A stretch of 64,000 bases of DNA from assembly GCA_949128115.1 (NCBI GenBank), contig OX421963.1, forward strand, positions 1,426,001 through 1,490,000, given 5' to 3'. The notes below the pieces were generated by a model. It saw only the letters and a list, made by a program, of their open reading frames with translations, had not been told where the DNA came from and made no database searches. The translations under genes were made by a program, and so were the position numbers. Positions 53,515 to 64,000 of this stretch are shown here, piece by piece (positions within the stretch are counted from its first letter, which is position 1; every line of letters starts with the position of its first letter). The DNA comes from Anaspis maculata (taxonomy: Eukaryota; Arthropoda; Insecta; Coleoptera; Scraptiidae).

Positions 53515-56477
53515 GATAATACAAACAAGGACGGGAAAAAGCTGACAACAAGGCAAAGAAATGGAACAAGAGATGGAAATGATAAAAAGAAACGTGTTTG
53601 GCAGCTAGGTACATGGAATATAAGAAGCATACATGGGAAAGAAAATGAACTGACAGAGGAACTTGAAGAAGCGAGACTGGACATTCTAACGATTACGGAG
53701 ACCAAGAAAAAGGGAAAAGGACTGATCGAACTAAAAAATGGACATGTACTGATTTACAGTGGAGTAGAAAACGACAAAAGAGCAGCAGCAGGCGTAGGTT
53801 GTATAATACATGAAAGTGTGGCTAACAAAATAAATAAATGGGAAGCATGGTCGGAAAGAATTCTATCAGTAGAAATGAAAAGAAAGGGATGGAAGGACGT
53901 GGACGGTTGTAGCCGTGTATGGACCGAATGAAGATGAGAAAGCGGATAACAAAGATAAGTTTTGGGAGGAGTTAACAAAGGTTACAGAAGAATGTGAGGG
54001 GAAAATGTACATAACAGGATACTTCAATAGCAGAGTTGGAAAAAAAGATAACACGTACACTACAACGATAGGCAAGTACGGAGAAAACGTAAGAAATGGT
54101 AACGGCAAAAGAATGCTTGATTATTGTCAAATGAACAATCTCATTATAACAAATACATGGCATGAGCATAAGGACATTCACAAATACACTAAAGAAGAAC
54201 CAAGTAGAAAAGAGAATTCAATCATAGACTACATACCCGTTGAAAAAGTTCACAGAAAATCTATCGTTGATGCGAAAGTAAGAAGAGGACCTGAAATAAA
54301 CAGCGACCATTATTTAGTTGTAGCAAGGATTAAAGAAAACGAAAATATAAGAGACGCTAATCGCACAAGAAGAGACAAAAAAGTGGAATTTGAAACTATA
54401 AAATCGTACAAGTTAGCGAATAATGAACTGAAGGTAGAATATGAAGAAACAGTAACCAAAGAAATCGAAAAAATCATGAAAAACGCAAAAGAATCAAATG
54501 TGGAACAATTGTGGAACTGTTTCAAGGGAATCATTACGGAAACCGCCAAGAAAGTATGTGGAATATGCAGAACAACCAGCAATAGAAAACAAACAGCATG
54601 GTGGAATGAAGATATAAAACAGCAAGTAAGGGAAAAGAAGAGACTATATGGAAGATTTATCTATCAAACAAAACAATAGGAAACTATAACATTTACAAGG
54701 AACAGAGATCAACAGTAAAAGAAATGGTCGCTGCAGCAAAGGAGAACTCGTGGAAGGATTTTGGAGAGAAGTTGGAAAGAGACAGCAAAGGAAACCAAAA
54801 GCTATTCTATAAAATACTTAAAAATCTCAGATCAGGTGAAACATCACATACAATAACAATTAAAGATGCAGATGGACACATACTCACAAGTGATGACGAA
54901 ATAATGAATAGATGGAAGGAATATTTTGAAGAGCTGCTGTGTACACGGAAAGAAGAAGAAACACAGGAAGAAATCACAAGCAACATAGAAGTAACAGTCG
55001 CAGAGGAGAACGCAATAACGATTGAAGATCTGAAAGAAGCCTTGAAGAAGCTCAAAAATGAAAAAACACCCGGACAAGACAAAATTACAGCTGAAATGTT
55101 GAAACACATGGGAGAAAAAGGAACGCAGATACTTTCGGAAATAATGAACAAAGCATGGAACGAAGAAACTATACCGAAAGACTGGGAAATAGGCATGATT
55201 TTGCCAATTTTTAAAAAAGAAGAACAAAAAGGATTGTAATAACTACAGGGGAATCATGCTATTGAGTACCGTCATGAAATTATATGAACAAATACTGGAT
55301 GGAAAACTTAGAAAAATAATAGATCCAACCTTATCAGAATCACAGAGTGGTTTTCGAAAAGGAAGAAGTGTGCAAGACCACGTATTCACATTAAAACAAA
55401 TTGTTGACAAGACATGACTAAAAGGAGAAAAAGCATACTTCGCACTCATCGATCTGGAAAAGGCTTTTGACAGAGTGCCTAGAAGAAAAGTATGGGACAT
55501 CTTGACAAGAATAGGAGTGAACAGCAAACTGATAAGAGCAATCCAAAGCCTATATAGAAACACTGTCAACTGTATAATCACCAAAAACAACAGGTCAGAA
55601 ACATTCATCACAAACGAAGGACTGAGACAAGGCGGAGGAATAAGCCCAATACTTTTTACAGTATTCATGGACGATATCATAAAGAAATGCAACAAAAGAG
55701 CAAAGAGTCTATATGTCGGCTACAGAAATTTGCAGAGAGTGGAAATATCGGAATGCGCCTTCGCGGACGACGTGGTGGTTATGGCGGGGAGTGGAAAATA
55801 CTTACAAGAAAATTTGAACGTTTGGAATGAAGTTGAACCTGAAGAAGACAAAAGTAATGGCAGTGACAGAAGAACGACAAGAATTGAACATAAAGATAAA
55901 AGGGGTCAGTCTAGAACAAGTGGAGCAGTTTGAATACCTGGGAGTAACAATAGAAGAAACTGGCAAGCAAGAAATTGAGATAAATAAAAGAATAGATAAA
56001 GCAGTTAAAGTTTACTATGCTATGAACCAGAGTTTCATCAACAAAAAGGAAGTTTCGACAAAGACAAAAATCAATGTATACAAATCAATATTTAGACCAA
56101 TACTGACATACGGATGCGAGACATGGACACTGACAAGACAAATGAAGAGCAAGATCCAAGCGACAGAAATGAAATACCTCAGAAGAACAAAGGAAATAAC
56201 CAGAAGAGACAGAATTAGAAATGAACAAGTGAGAGAAGAACTAGGAGTGCAATCGACGCTAGAATTCATTGAACAGAGACAACTCAGTTGGTGGGGACAC
56301 TTACTGAGGATGAGCGATAAGAGACCAGTCAGGAAAATATGGGAGGCAAGGATAGAGAAAAAGAAGAAACGAGGAAGGCCGAAACAGACATGGGAAGAGA
56401 CCATAGAGAAGATCTTGGAATATAAAGGAAAGACATGGAATGAAGCTAGAATATTAGCAGGAAACAAGAAGAAGTGA
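53515..56477 (+). pseudogene. LINE ORF2 (endonuclease + reverse transcriptase), broken
   Basis: Endonuclease: WQLGTWNIRS, ILTITETK (catalytic Glu), VVAVYGPN, ITGYFNSRVG, SIIDYIPVE and SDHYLVVAR. The usual GDFN aspartate is Tyr here. RT: KTPGQDKITAEMLK, NNYRGIMLL, YFALIDLEKAFDR (motif A), GLRQGGGISPILF, FADD at 55760-55771 (catalytic pair), then FEYLGVTIEETGKQEIEINKRI and a Trp-rich tail ending about 56477. Lesions: frameshifts near 53893, 54677, 55225 and 55830, and an in-frame TGA at 55415-55417. The enzyme would nick target DNA and copy element RNA. ORF2 begins within a few bases of the ORF1 stop in another frame, so its own start is unclear. Confidence 0.85.
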
Positions 56478-56539
56478 TGCGAATTTGTACATAATCTGTG
56501 AATTGTAGATATTGTAAGCCCGACACCTTGCGGTAGAAG

Positions 56540-56662
56540 GGAATTTGATTATTATCAAATCAAATTGATAATAATTCATTATTATTATCATTGATAATTG
56601 ATAATAAAATCATTATCATATCAAATTTGATTATTATTGATTATTATTAATTTGATTATTTG

Positions 56663-56693
<31 letters not shown>
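56540..56693 (+). repeat. LINE 3' tail: TTGATTATT repeats and (TA)n
   Basis: AT-rich runs of TGATTATTATCAAAT-type sequence with local self-complementarity end in a (TA)n stretch of about 28 bases that directly abuts the right target duplication. Confidence 0.8.
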
Positions 56694-56695
<2 letters not shown>

Positions 56696-56728
56696 TATTC
56701 AGCACTAAACGAGCACTATTCAATCACA
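56694..56728 (-). repeat. Resumed 151-bp satellite unit
   Basis: ACTATTCAGCACTAAACGAG CACTATTCAATC continues the unit interrupted at 52490, beginning with the right target duplication. Confidence 0.8.
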
Positions 56729-58162
56729 GAAAGAGAAGAAGGGGGGGCATAAGTGGGGGGCCGGGGAAATCGAGCCCCTGAATATACCTCCCTATCCCTG
56801 TAATAAAATACATCCGCACGAATCTTTTCAAGCCAAGTCGAGAACCATTCCTGTCGGGCCAACAGTACGACAACACGAAGAGCGGTCCAGTGTCGGCGAT
56901 TAGTAAAAAATAGAACCGAACGCCGCAACAGCTTATTCTTCCATTTCCTGGGACGACGCTGGTCACCCCAAGGTCAGACAAGACAACGTTACAGGCGTTC
57001 GTTACAACCACTGATGCTATGAACCAATTTCACTCCCATTTGTGGTTCTGCGTTAGTTGTGTGTTGTGATCTAGGCGCGAGAATAGAAGTTTCACTTCAA
57101 AATGTGAGCATTCCCTTCGGCACGTACGATGATTTTGTGGTAAACGACGATATGGAAAGCTCCTTGCGGTGCAGCCTCATTACGGACCGCAAGGAACAAC
57201 AGTTTAATCTTTGAAAACGGCAGCGTTTAGCCCATATTACTGCGGTTTCGCGTCCATCCCAGCAAAAATACGGCAACTTGCTGGTATACACATAGACACA
57301 GAAATAACGCAACAGGTGTCCAGAAGGCAGAAAGCTGCGCTGCGATTCTAAAAATTGTCTGACGTGATAATTTCGAGCTCTCTATTGCACGATTGAAAGA
57401 TACAGGTCGGGGCAGGTGGTTTACGTCCCGGCACGTTATTAATATAAGAGAATATAAATGTGAAGAACTGAAAGAAAGAACAAGAACAAAAAATCGGAAA
57501 CGCAGATCATGCTAATTGAACAAAACGGCAAAGTTGCGTGAGAGACACTTTTAGCGAGTACGAGCGGCGGATGACTCTCGAAGTCTGATGGGACGAAGAA
57601 GCAAAGAAGCGGTCGACGGCGGTGGATACTGGACGGACGGGCCCCGCGCGCCGGTATCTCGAGGATCTCTGAAAAGACGGACGCGCGATACTAATTGCCG
57701 CCGGCCGCGCAGCTGAGCCCGTTAATATGTTATCATCATCATTATGCAAATGACGTGCAGCACCCGTCCGAGCATCAGGCGAGCACCCAGCACCATCAGC
57801 AGCAGAGGGACTATTCCAACAGTAGCGGCCTTCGGGCACCCCACGTCACGAAGAAATCAACAATAACATACTTGCGGTATAATAAGGATAAGGAAACAGG
57901 TATTTATAGAGCACACGATGCCTCTGTGCCGAGATGGAGATCAATTCGGCTCTTTGCGACGACCGCTTCCCGAGGATCTTGAGAGTAATTTTCAATGCCA
58001 GACTTCTACCAGATCTTCGATATCCCTCAAGAGTGCCTCAGGCGTTTTGTCGCAAACTTACGGTAATATGATACTGATTTTGATTCGAGTAGTTTGGTAG
58101 GTACATACGTGCTACTTACGGTGGCTTCGACAGGTGCCAGTGACCAGCGCAAGTGATAATAT
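56729..58162. other. Unassigned stretch with a GC-rich island at 57.54-57.87 kb
   Basis: No transposon or tandem array recognised. The 57540-57870 part is CpG-rich (GCCGCCGGCCGCGCAGC near 57697) in an AT-rich setting and could be a promoter or first-exon region. Frames on both strands there are composition-driven and match nothing known. Confidence 0.3.
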
Positions 58163-58676
58163 TGTTACGATCGGCGATCCCGTACATATTGGTAAACACT
58201 CGATATTTCTGGATTCTTCCATCCATTAGATCGCAGTGTAGAAGTGATCTGGTGCATTCCAGAGCGTTCGTGTACGTGAAACTGAATGGAGACTCCAATG
58301 CATGATCAGGGCACATATGTCCATTTCGGCGGAGGCGCCGTTCCAGAACCCGGCAGAATGATACGGGTAATGTGTGTGATTATTCAGGAATGGTCTAGAA
58401 ACCGCATATGCCGGGCGCCACTATGGAATTTGCTGGAAGCAGACAGAAAGTTCGGGAACACTATTCGAAGGCCTTATATAAGGCATCGGCCGGCAGCTCA
58501 GGGCAGTATTGAATTGGAAGAGACAGCGAGCGGATATAAGCGAGCAATAATCACAGCGATATTCCAAGTAGATGATTGTTGGCGTTATTTATTGTAGTAG
58601 GACGCAGTAATAAACACTGTGTGTTTGAAACGATCGTCTGAATTCTATTCGAACCCGTACGCGAGATATCGTAACA
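58163..58676 (+). mobile_element. Solo LTR, 514 bp, with 4-bp target duplication
   Basis: It starts TGTTACGA and ends TCGTAACA (perfect 8-bp inverted ends, TG...CA). It is flanked by ATAT on both sides (58159-58162 and 58677-58680). It contains a TATA-like CCTTATATAAGG at 58472-58483 and AATAAA at 58609-58614. No internal retrotransposon region follows, so it is a product of LTR-LTR recombination. The 4-bp duplication suits Gypsy-type elements. A shorter relative lies at 28533-28749. Confidence 0.85.
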
Positions 58677-58791
58677 ATATGAATAGTACGGCCCTATAAC
58701 ATGCTTCTACTTGAACGGCCCTCGAGTACGAAGCTAGTGTTGAAACCTAACTATTGTTACGAATTTCCGCGTACGGGTTCGTTTATAATTG
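58677..58791. other. Spacer
   Basis: 115 bases with no recognised feature between the solo LTR and the GCCGG element. Confidence 0.4.
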
Positions 58792-58954
58792 GTGCTGGCA
58801 ACCGAATCGGTTTTGAAAGCCGGCTCCGAAAACCGGCTCTGAAAACCGCGGATTTGATGAACCGGCTTACAGAGCCGGCTTCCAAAATTTCGAAGAGGTT
58901 TCCAGTGTCGGTCTTCGAAGTCGGTTTTCATTTTTCCCGATTTTTGCCAGCACT
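58792..58954. mobile_element. GCCGG-rich palindromic element, copy 2
   Basis: It starts GTGCTGGCAAC and ends TTGCCAGCAC, inverted. The interior has GAAAGCCGGCTCCGAAAACC-type palindromic units. It is shorter (163 bp) than copy 1 at 2794-3044, with the same orientation. It too borders the AGTCGAAATT array. Confidence 0.55.
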
Positions 58955-59189
58955 GATCGAAATTGAAGACTGTCATGTTTGAAGTCACTATTTCAAAAAG
59001 GTCAAGTTCTTTGCGGTAAAAGTCAATTTTTTGTGTTTGAAGTCCGATTTTTTTTTTTCAATGAAAGCCGTAGTTTTTAGTGTGAAAGCCGAAATTTCGT
59101 GGTTTGAATCCAGTTTTCGAGTTGGAAGTCGGGGTTTCACTTGTTTTAAGTCGGAGTTTTTCGTGTTGATGAAGTCAAATTTTGAAAAC
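58955..59189. repeat. AGTCGAAATTTTCGTG array, second locus
   Basis: The same degenerate ~20-bp units as 351-2790; 58965-59045 aligns well with 1930-2060 (TTTGCGGTAAAAGTCAA in both). It grades into the decamer array. Confidence 0.7.
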
Positions 59190-61790
59190 CTTGAAAATTT
59201 CATACAAATCTTCACTCTGCTCGAAGAAATCTTGAATACAACAGAAATTACATACACATCTCCAATCTCAGAACTCCCGATACATTTTTAGAAATCCTTG
59301 GAAATCCCTGATAACCCTGTAAAAATCTTAGGAAATCCCTAGGAACCTAAATCTTCAGAAGTCCTTGTAGATTCTGTGAAAAAATTCAGAAATTTCTAGA
59401 AATCCAAAACAAATCTCTAGGAATCCCTAATTATCCCGTAGAATTGTACAGAAATTCCTAGAAATTTTCAGAAATTTCATGAATACTTTTAGTAGTTATC
59501 CGGTGGAAATCTTCACAAACCAGGAATTCGTCAAGAATCTTTTGGGGATAGTCAGGAATTCCAAGAAATGTAATAAGGATCTTTATGATTCTTAGAAATA
59601 CGGCAGAAATAATTGAGAAATCTATAGACATTTTTGAGAATCCTCAACATTCTTGAAAATCTGCTATAAAATCTCGTAGAAATTTTCAAGAATCCCTAGA
59701 AATCCCGCAGATTTCCAAAAATTTGTAAAAATCTCTAGAACTCAAATCACTCGTTGGAAATTTTTGAAATTTCGAACAAATTGTTAAAAATCCCTAGATG
59801 TCCCGTACAAATCTTGGAAAATCCCAAGAAACTTTTGTGAATCTTGTAGAATTATCTAGAAATTCCATGAAAATCTCTAGAAATCTCGTAGAATCGTTAG
59901 AATTACTCAAAAATTCTCAGAAATCCTTGGAAAACTCATAAAGGCCTTTTTGTAATCCCAGAAATAGTAGAAATTATAAGTAATCTTTAGAAATTATTGA
60001 CAATCTTCAGAAATCTTCGAAATTGTCGTAGAAATCTCTGACAATTCCATGGAAAATTATAGAAATCTTCAAAAACTGGCAGAAATCATGTAGAATTCAT
60101 GAAAACTACGTCAAAGTCTTTGGAAATTACTAGAAATCTTTCAAGATCCCTATGAATACTAAGGAATCTTGTAAAAAATTTCAGGAGATAGGAAGCTTTG
60201 GAAATCCCTAGAAACAACATAGTTAGCCCCCTTCTGGTACTGTTCACAGCTTCCTTTTGTATTCCAACGCATCGGTAGCCCCTTTGTGACTTGCGACCCT
60301 TTGAGATATCTTATGGAGATTTTAAGAAGCCCCTAGAAATTTCAATAAAGCCTTGGAAGTTTGTAGAAACATCGTGGAAATCTTTAGAAAACCTTGAGAA
60401 TCTTGCAGAACTCTCTAGAAATTTTCACAAGAACCTTTAAAAATCTCGTGAATACCTATGAGAATTATGCAGAAATCTACAGAAGAATGCCTAGAAATTC
60501 CTCAAAAATCGCATGCAAATCTTCATAAATCTCTAGAAATCCCGTAGAAATTTCGAGAAATCCATAGAAATTTTTGGGAGTCCTGAAACATCTCGAGAAA
60601 GTCCTCTGAAATCTTTCAGAACTAATTGAAAATCCCTGCTAATCCCAAAGAAATTTGCAAAAATCGACAGAGATCTACAAAAATACTGAACAACTTCTAG
60701 GAATCTCATATTAATCAGGAATCTCTAGAAATCCAGAAGAAATCTTTCAAAAATCCCTAGGAATATTCTAGACATCTTTAAGAAATTTTGTACAAATCTT
60801 TAGAAATCCATAGATTCTTGAAAATAAACTTAATCGGAAAAGAAAATGAGGTTCAAAGTTGATAGAAAATCCTCAGAAATCTTGTAGAAATTTTTCTAAG
60901 CTCTCAAAAGTCTTGTAGAAATATTGTCACGTCTAAGAGCAGCCGCTGTTGCTGGCTTTCTTGAGACGGTGCTAAACGGGCTGATTCTTCTAGCTTGGGG
61001 GTAAATCTGTAATAAATCGTGAAAATCTTTAGAAACTCCAAGAATATCGTAGATATTTTCAGAACTCTCTAAAATTGTCTGCAATTCTATTCGTAGAAAT
61101 TTTTTGTGATGAAAATTTTAGAATTCCGAAAAAATCTTGAAAACCCTGAGAATTCCATGAAAATCTTCACTCTGCCCGAAGACATCTTGAATACAATAGA
61201 AATTACATACACATCTTCAATCTCAGATCTCTACTTGTTATACATTTTTAGAGATCCTTAGAAATCACTAGTAACCCTGTGCAAATATTTGTAAACTCCT
61301 AGAAATCTTGTAGAAATCTTCAGAAATCCTTACAAATTCCTTAGGAAAACTCAGAAATCTCTAGAAATTCAAAACAAGTCTCTGGGAATGCTCAGAGATC
61401 CCGTAGGAATGTACAGAAATTCCTATAAATTCTCACAGGAATTCCCAGAAATTCCATGAATATCTTTAGTTATCCTGTAGGAATCTTCACAAATCTCTAG
61501 GAATCCCAAAAAATATAATACAAATCTTGATGGTTTCTAGAAATATTGTAGCAATAATTGAGAAATCCATAGAAATTTTTGAGAATCCTCAACATTCTTG
61601 AAAAACTCTTACAAAATCTCGTAGAAATTTTCAGATATCCCTAAAAATCCCGCAGAAATTTCCAAAAATCCCGAAAGAAATTTTCGGAACTCGTTGGAGA
61701 TTTTTAAAATTTCATATGAATCGTTGAAAATCCCTAGCTTTCCCGTAGAAATTCTGAAAAATCCTCAAAAACTTTTGGAAATTTCGTAGA
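59190..61790 (+). repeat. Decamer-periodic array (AGAAATCNNN type) with a 1,955-bp higher-order duplication
   Basis: About 2.6 kb of AGAAATCCCT, AGAAATCTTC and AGAAATCCCG steps at about 10-11 bases. A landmark block (TTCACTCTGC.CGAAGA, ATTACATACACATCT, CAATCTCAGA) occurs at 59211 and again at 61166, and sequence after both copies stays alignable for about 600 bases. Two short non-array inserts lie near 60218-60300 and 60925-61015. No gene. Confidence 0.75.
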
Positions 61791-61949
61791 AGCGTGAGCG
61801 TAGGAAGCGTGAGCATTCCGCTGATGACCCTCACGCTTTAATTTCAAATGCAAAACGTTGTATACGCTTGCAGGTTTTGAACTAAACAGCCCTGTAAAAC
61901 TTGATAAGCTGCTTTAGCTGATATTTATTCTATGTTGTGGCTCGGTTTT
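61791..61949. other. Spacer with a short GCGTGAGC duplication
   Basis: AGCGTGAGCGTAGGAAGCGTGAGC is flanked by CTCACGCTTT at 61831, giving a small hairpin. Nothing else recognised. Confidence 0.35.
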
Positions 61950-64000
61950 GATTTCTTATACTATTTTAAGGAGTGCATGTAGTGTCCATAATCTAGGAAG
62001 TGGTAAAATGGTCATATCGAAGCTCGGAGAACAAAGTGACAGGAAACATATGAACACTAGCTGTCCATGCTGTTCTCAGTGTTCGTCGTATGCTAGAAGA
62101 ACATTGTTGGGAAAATATTGTTTGCTCATTACTGCGCTCACAGTGCTAGTTTTGAAACACAACAAAATCAGCTTTGAATTCACTTAGGATGTACCTACGG
62201 TCGTTTTTGTAGTCAATTTCAAATGCTAGCTTGCGTCAATTTTAGTAAGTTGTATGAACATTCTGGCGTCTATTTGAAGTGTCAACAATATTGGGGCCAC
62301 AAAGAACGGAAAACTATATGAACATTCGTTTTTTTGCATGATTTTTTTGAGATTTCTAGGCAATTGATGTATTTTTGTGATAATGATGTCGTCTTTTTGA
62401 GGACTTTCAATTGTCAATAATGTTCATAACTGTAATAAATAGAACATTATTAGGTGTGATTTCTTCAAGTTTTTTCTAGCACTCACGCGCTTCATTTTGT
62501 TAATTTCATGAACATTACGTCGTTTCTGTCCATGGTCAAAGTGTGTCAGCAGTGTTCATATTACACATAGGACACTTTCAACTTCATTAAAAATTTTTGA
62601 TGGGCCACTTCAATTGTTGAGTAGTTTATAATGACTAAAACGAAGCATATGAACAATGGAGGAATCCAATGAAAGCCGAGTGCCTATCATGCTTTGCCAA
62701 CTGAAGTGACTTCCCTGTAGGAACACTAGGTATTCATACATTTTGAAATGAAGTTTTGATTAAATTGACAAAAAAATAGGTGTATGAACATTCGTACAGC
62801 GTAACAAATCCTGATGTTCCAAACGTTTTTCAAGCTTCAAGGTTAACATAATCAAAGAAGCGGTGAAATCTTCAATAGACTGACTGAAACCAAGTATTTC
62901 CCTAGGTACTAAAAAAAACATATGACCATCAAAAAAGCATACAGAAACCGCTTTTTTCATTTTTTCTGTTTTCAATATGATCATTACAAAGTGACGCAAC
63001 GGAAACGACATAGTGTTCATAAAATTGAAAAAGGCATGAACACTCAAAAGATAAACAAAAACGAGTGTTCATATCTTATATGCTTTTTCACTTTCGACGA
63101 TCTTCAAATATCTAAAAAGGCGAGAAATCTCTACAAAATTGCAAGAATGATCTACATATCCAAGGAGTCTGTTCATAAAATCGACTCATTTCAAACATAT
63201 GGACACTCAGACGAGGTAATATATTCTTACAATGGACTAAAACGAAGCATATGAACACTGTAAAAATCTTATAAAAACCGAGCGCGCAATATGTTTCGCA
63301 AACTGAATTGGTTTTCATGTAAAAACACTAGGTACACATACCTACATTTTGAAATGAAGCTCTGATGGAATAGACAAGAAGTAAAGTATATGATCACTCG
63401 TAAAGCATGAAATAAATTACAGTGTACGAATCTGTTCTGGAAGCTTCAATGTGAACACCATTGATCAAAGAAGCGGTGGAGTCGTGAAGAGACTAAAACC
63501 AAGCATATGAACACTAAAAACATCTCACAAAAAACCGCGTCTCCGCTCTCTCAACAACAATATAAACACAACATTGGCATGTGAGAAACTACAGTATGAA
63601 CACTATAGACATCTTATGATCACGGCGGAGTGTTCATAAAATAGACTCAACTGAAGCATATGAACACTAACTTGATTAGGCACCTACTAAAATTTCAACG
63701 TGAATACTCTTGACATTTCTAGAAAGCGGTGAAATGTTCATACAATTGACTAGAACGAAGCATATGAACAACGAAGTGATCACGAAAACCGAATGCCTAT
63801 TAGGCTTTGCCAGCTGAATTGGTCTCCCTGTAGGAACACTGAGTACACATACATTTTTAAATGAAGTTTCAATGGAATTGACATAAAGTGTATGAGCATT
63901 CGTAAAGCATAACAAATCCTGGTGTTGGAAACTTTTTTCAAGCTTCAATGTTAACACAATCAAAGAATTGGTGGAATCTTCAATAAACCGACTTGAACCA
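61950..64000. repeat. CATATGAACACT array, locus 2
   Basis: The same family as 28.0-31.1 kb: GAAGCATATGAACACT and GTTCATAAAATTGACT units, with CTTGCCA..TGAATTGG and CTAGGTACACATACAT landmarks repeated. It runs off the right edge. Frames (for example 62922-63254) are array products. Confidence 0.65.

Larger units (their letters stand above)
52491..56693 (+). mobile_element. Full-length two-ORF LINE, 4.2 kb, with 15-bp target duplication
   Basis: It is bounded by exact direct repeats ACTATTCAGCACTAA (52476-52490 and 56694-56708). That fixes the 5' end at GGAAAGCTGTTG and the 3' end after a TTGATTATT/(TA)n tail. It holds a ~370-base leader up to the first ATG, ORF1 with coiled-coil and RNA-binding region, ORF2 with an apurinic-type endonuclease and reverse transcriptase, then a 3'UTR with CCGACACCTTGCGGTAGAAG. 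RTE-like by its RT and EN, though an ORF1 of this kind also fits CR1/L2-type elements. Coding frames are broken at several places. Confidence 0.85.

Noticed and set aside
52978..53614. Minus-strand frames of 97-150 codons, Phe/Ser/Leu-rich
   Set aside because: They are antisense shadows of the A-rich LINE ORF1 and ORF2.

Overview
The window is nuclear DNA of a eukaryote, most likely an arthropod and plausibly a hemipteran insect. The evidence is indirect: AT-rich, intron/intergenic-like sequence with no bacterial-style operons, GT/AG-type splice signals, and a dense mix of LINE, Penelope-like, piggyBac, hAT-like, CACTA-like, LTR and foldback elements of kinds common in insects. No complete host protein-coding gene was recognised. 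Nearly all long open frames are transposon genes or relics; the many short frames inside the arrays look like by-products of repeats.

Layout. 1-3.04 kb: degenerate ~20-bp arrays ending in a GCCGG-rich palindromic element. 3.05-8.07 kb: mostly unassigned, with a 20-21-bp array at 5.5-6.4 kb. 8.08-9.71 kb: a CACTA-like element with a protein relic. 9.77-10.33 kb: a GC-rich, minus-strand ATG-free segment ending in a strong splice donor, the best host-gene signal here. 10.59-12.3 kb: a 5'-truncated Jockey/CR1-type LINE (minus). 13.7-23.8 kb: a chain of unrelated satellite-like arrays with periods near 160-166 and 300 bp, one split by a 2.1-kb foldback. 23.8-28.0 kb: low-repeat DNA with a candidate 3' exon. 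28.0-31.1 and 61.9-64.0 kb: arrays built on a CATATGAACACT motif.

31.1-33.1 kb: an element with terminal inverted repeats around TGACGTCA. 35.1-38.4 kb: a small hAT-like element, a 151-bp satellite, a 2-kb nested palindrome and a 170-bp MITE. 40.46-43.38 kb: a piggyBac relic with TTAA flanks that carries a four-unit 341-bp foldback. 46.2-49.45 kb: a long-armed foldback carrying a LINE 3' end. 49.8-50.6 kb: a mini Penelope-like element with inverted terminal copies that carry a hammerhead-like motif. 51.0-56.7 kb: a 151-bp satellite split first by a hAT-like element (8-bp target duplication) and then by a full-length two-ORF LINE (15-bp target duplication). 58.16-58.68 kb: a solo LTR. 58.8-61.8 kb: a second GCCGG element and a 10-bp-periodic array with a 1,955-bp higher-order duplication.

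The genes do not form a pathway. The window is an accumulation zone where insertions nest in old tandem arrays, and flanking duplications allow parts of the insertion order to be read directly. Boundaries of degenerate arrays are approximate, family names rest on motif recognition by eye, and no database comparison was possible.
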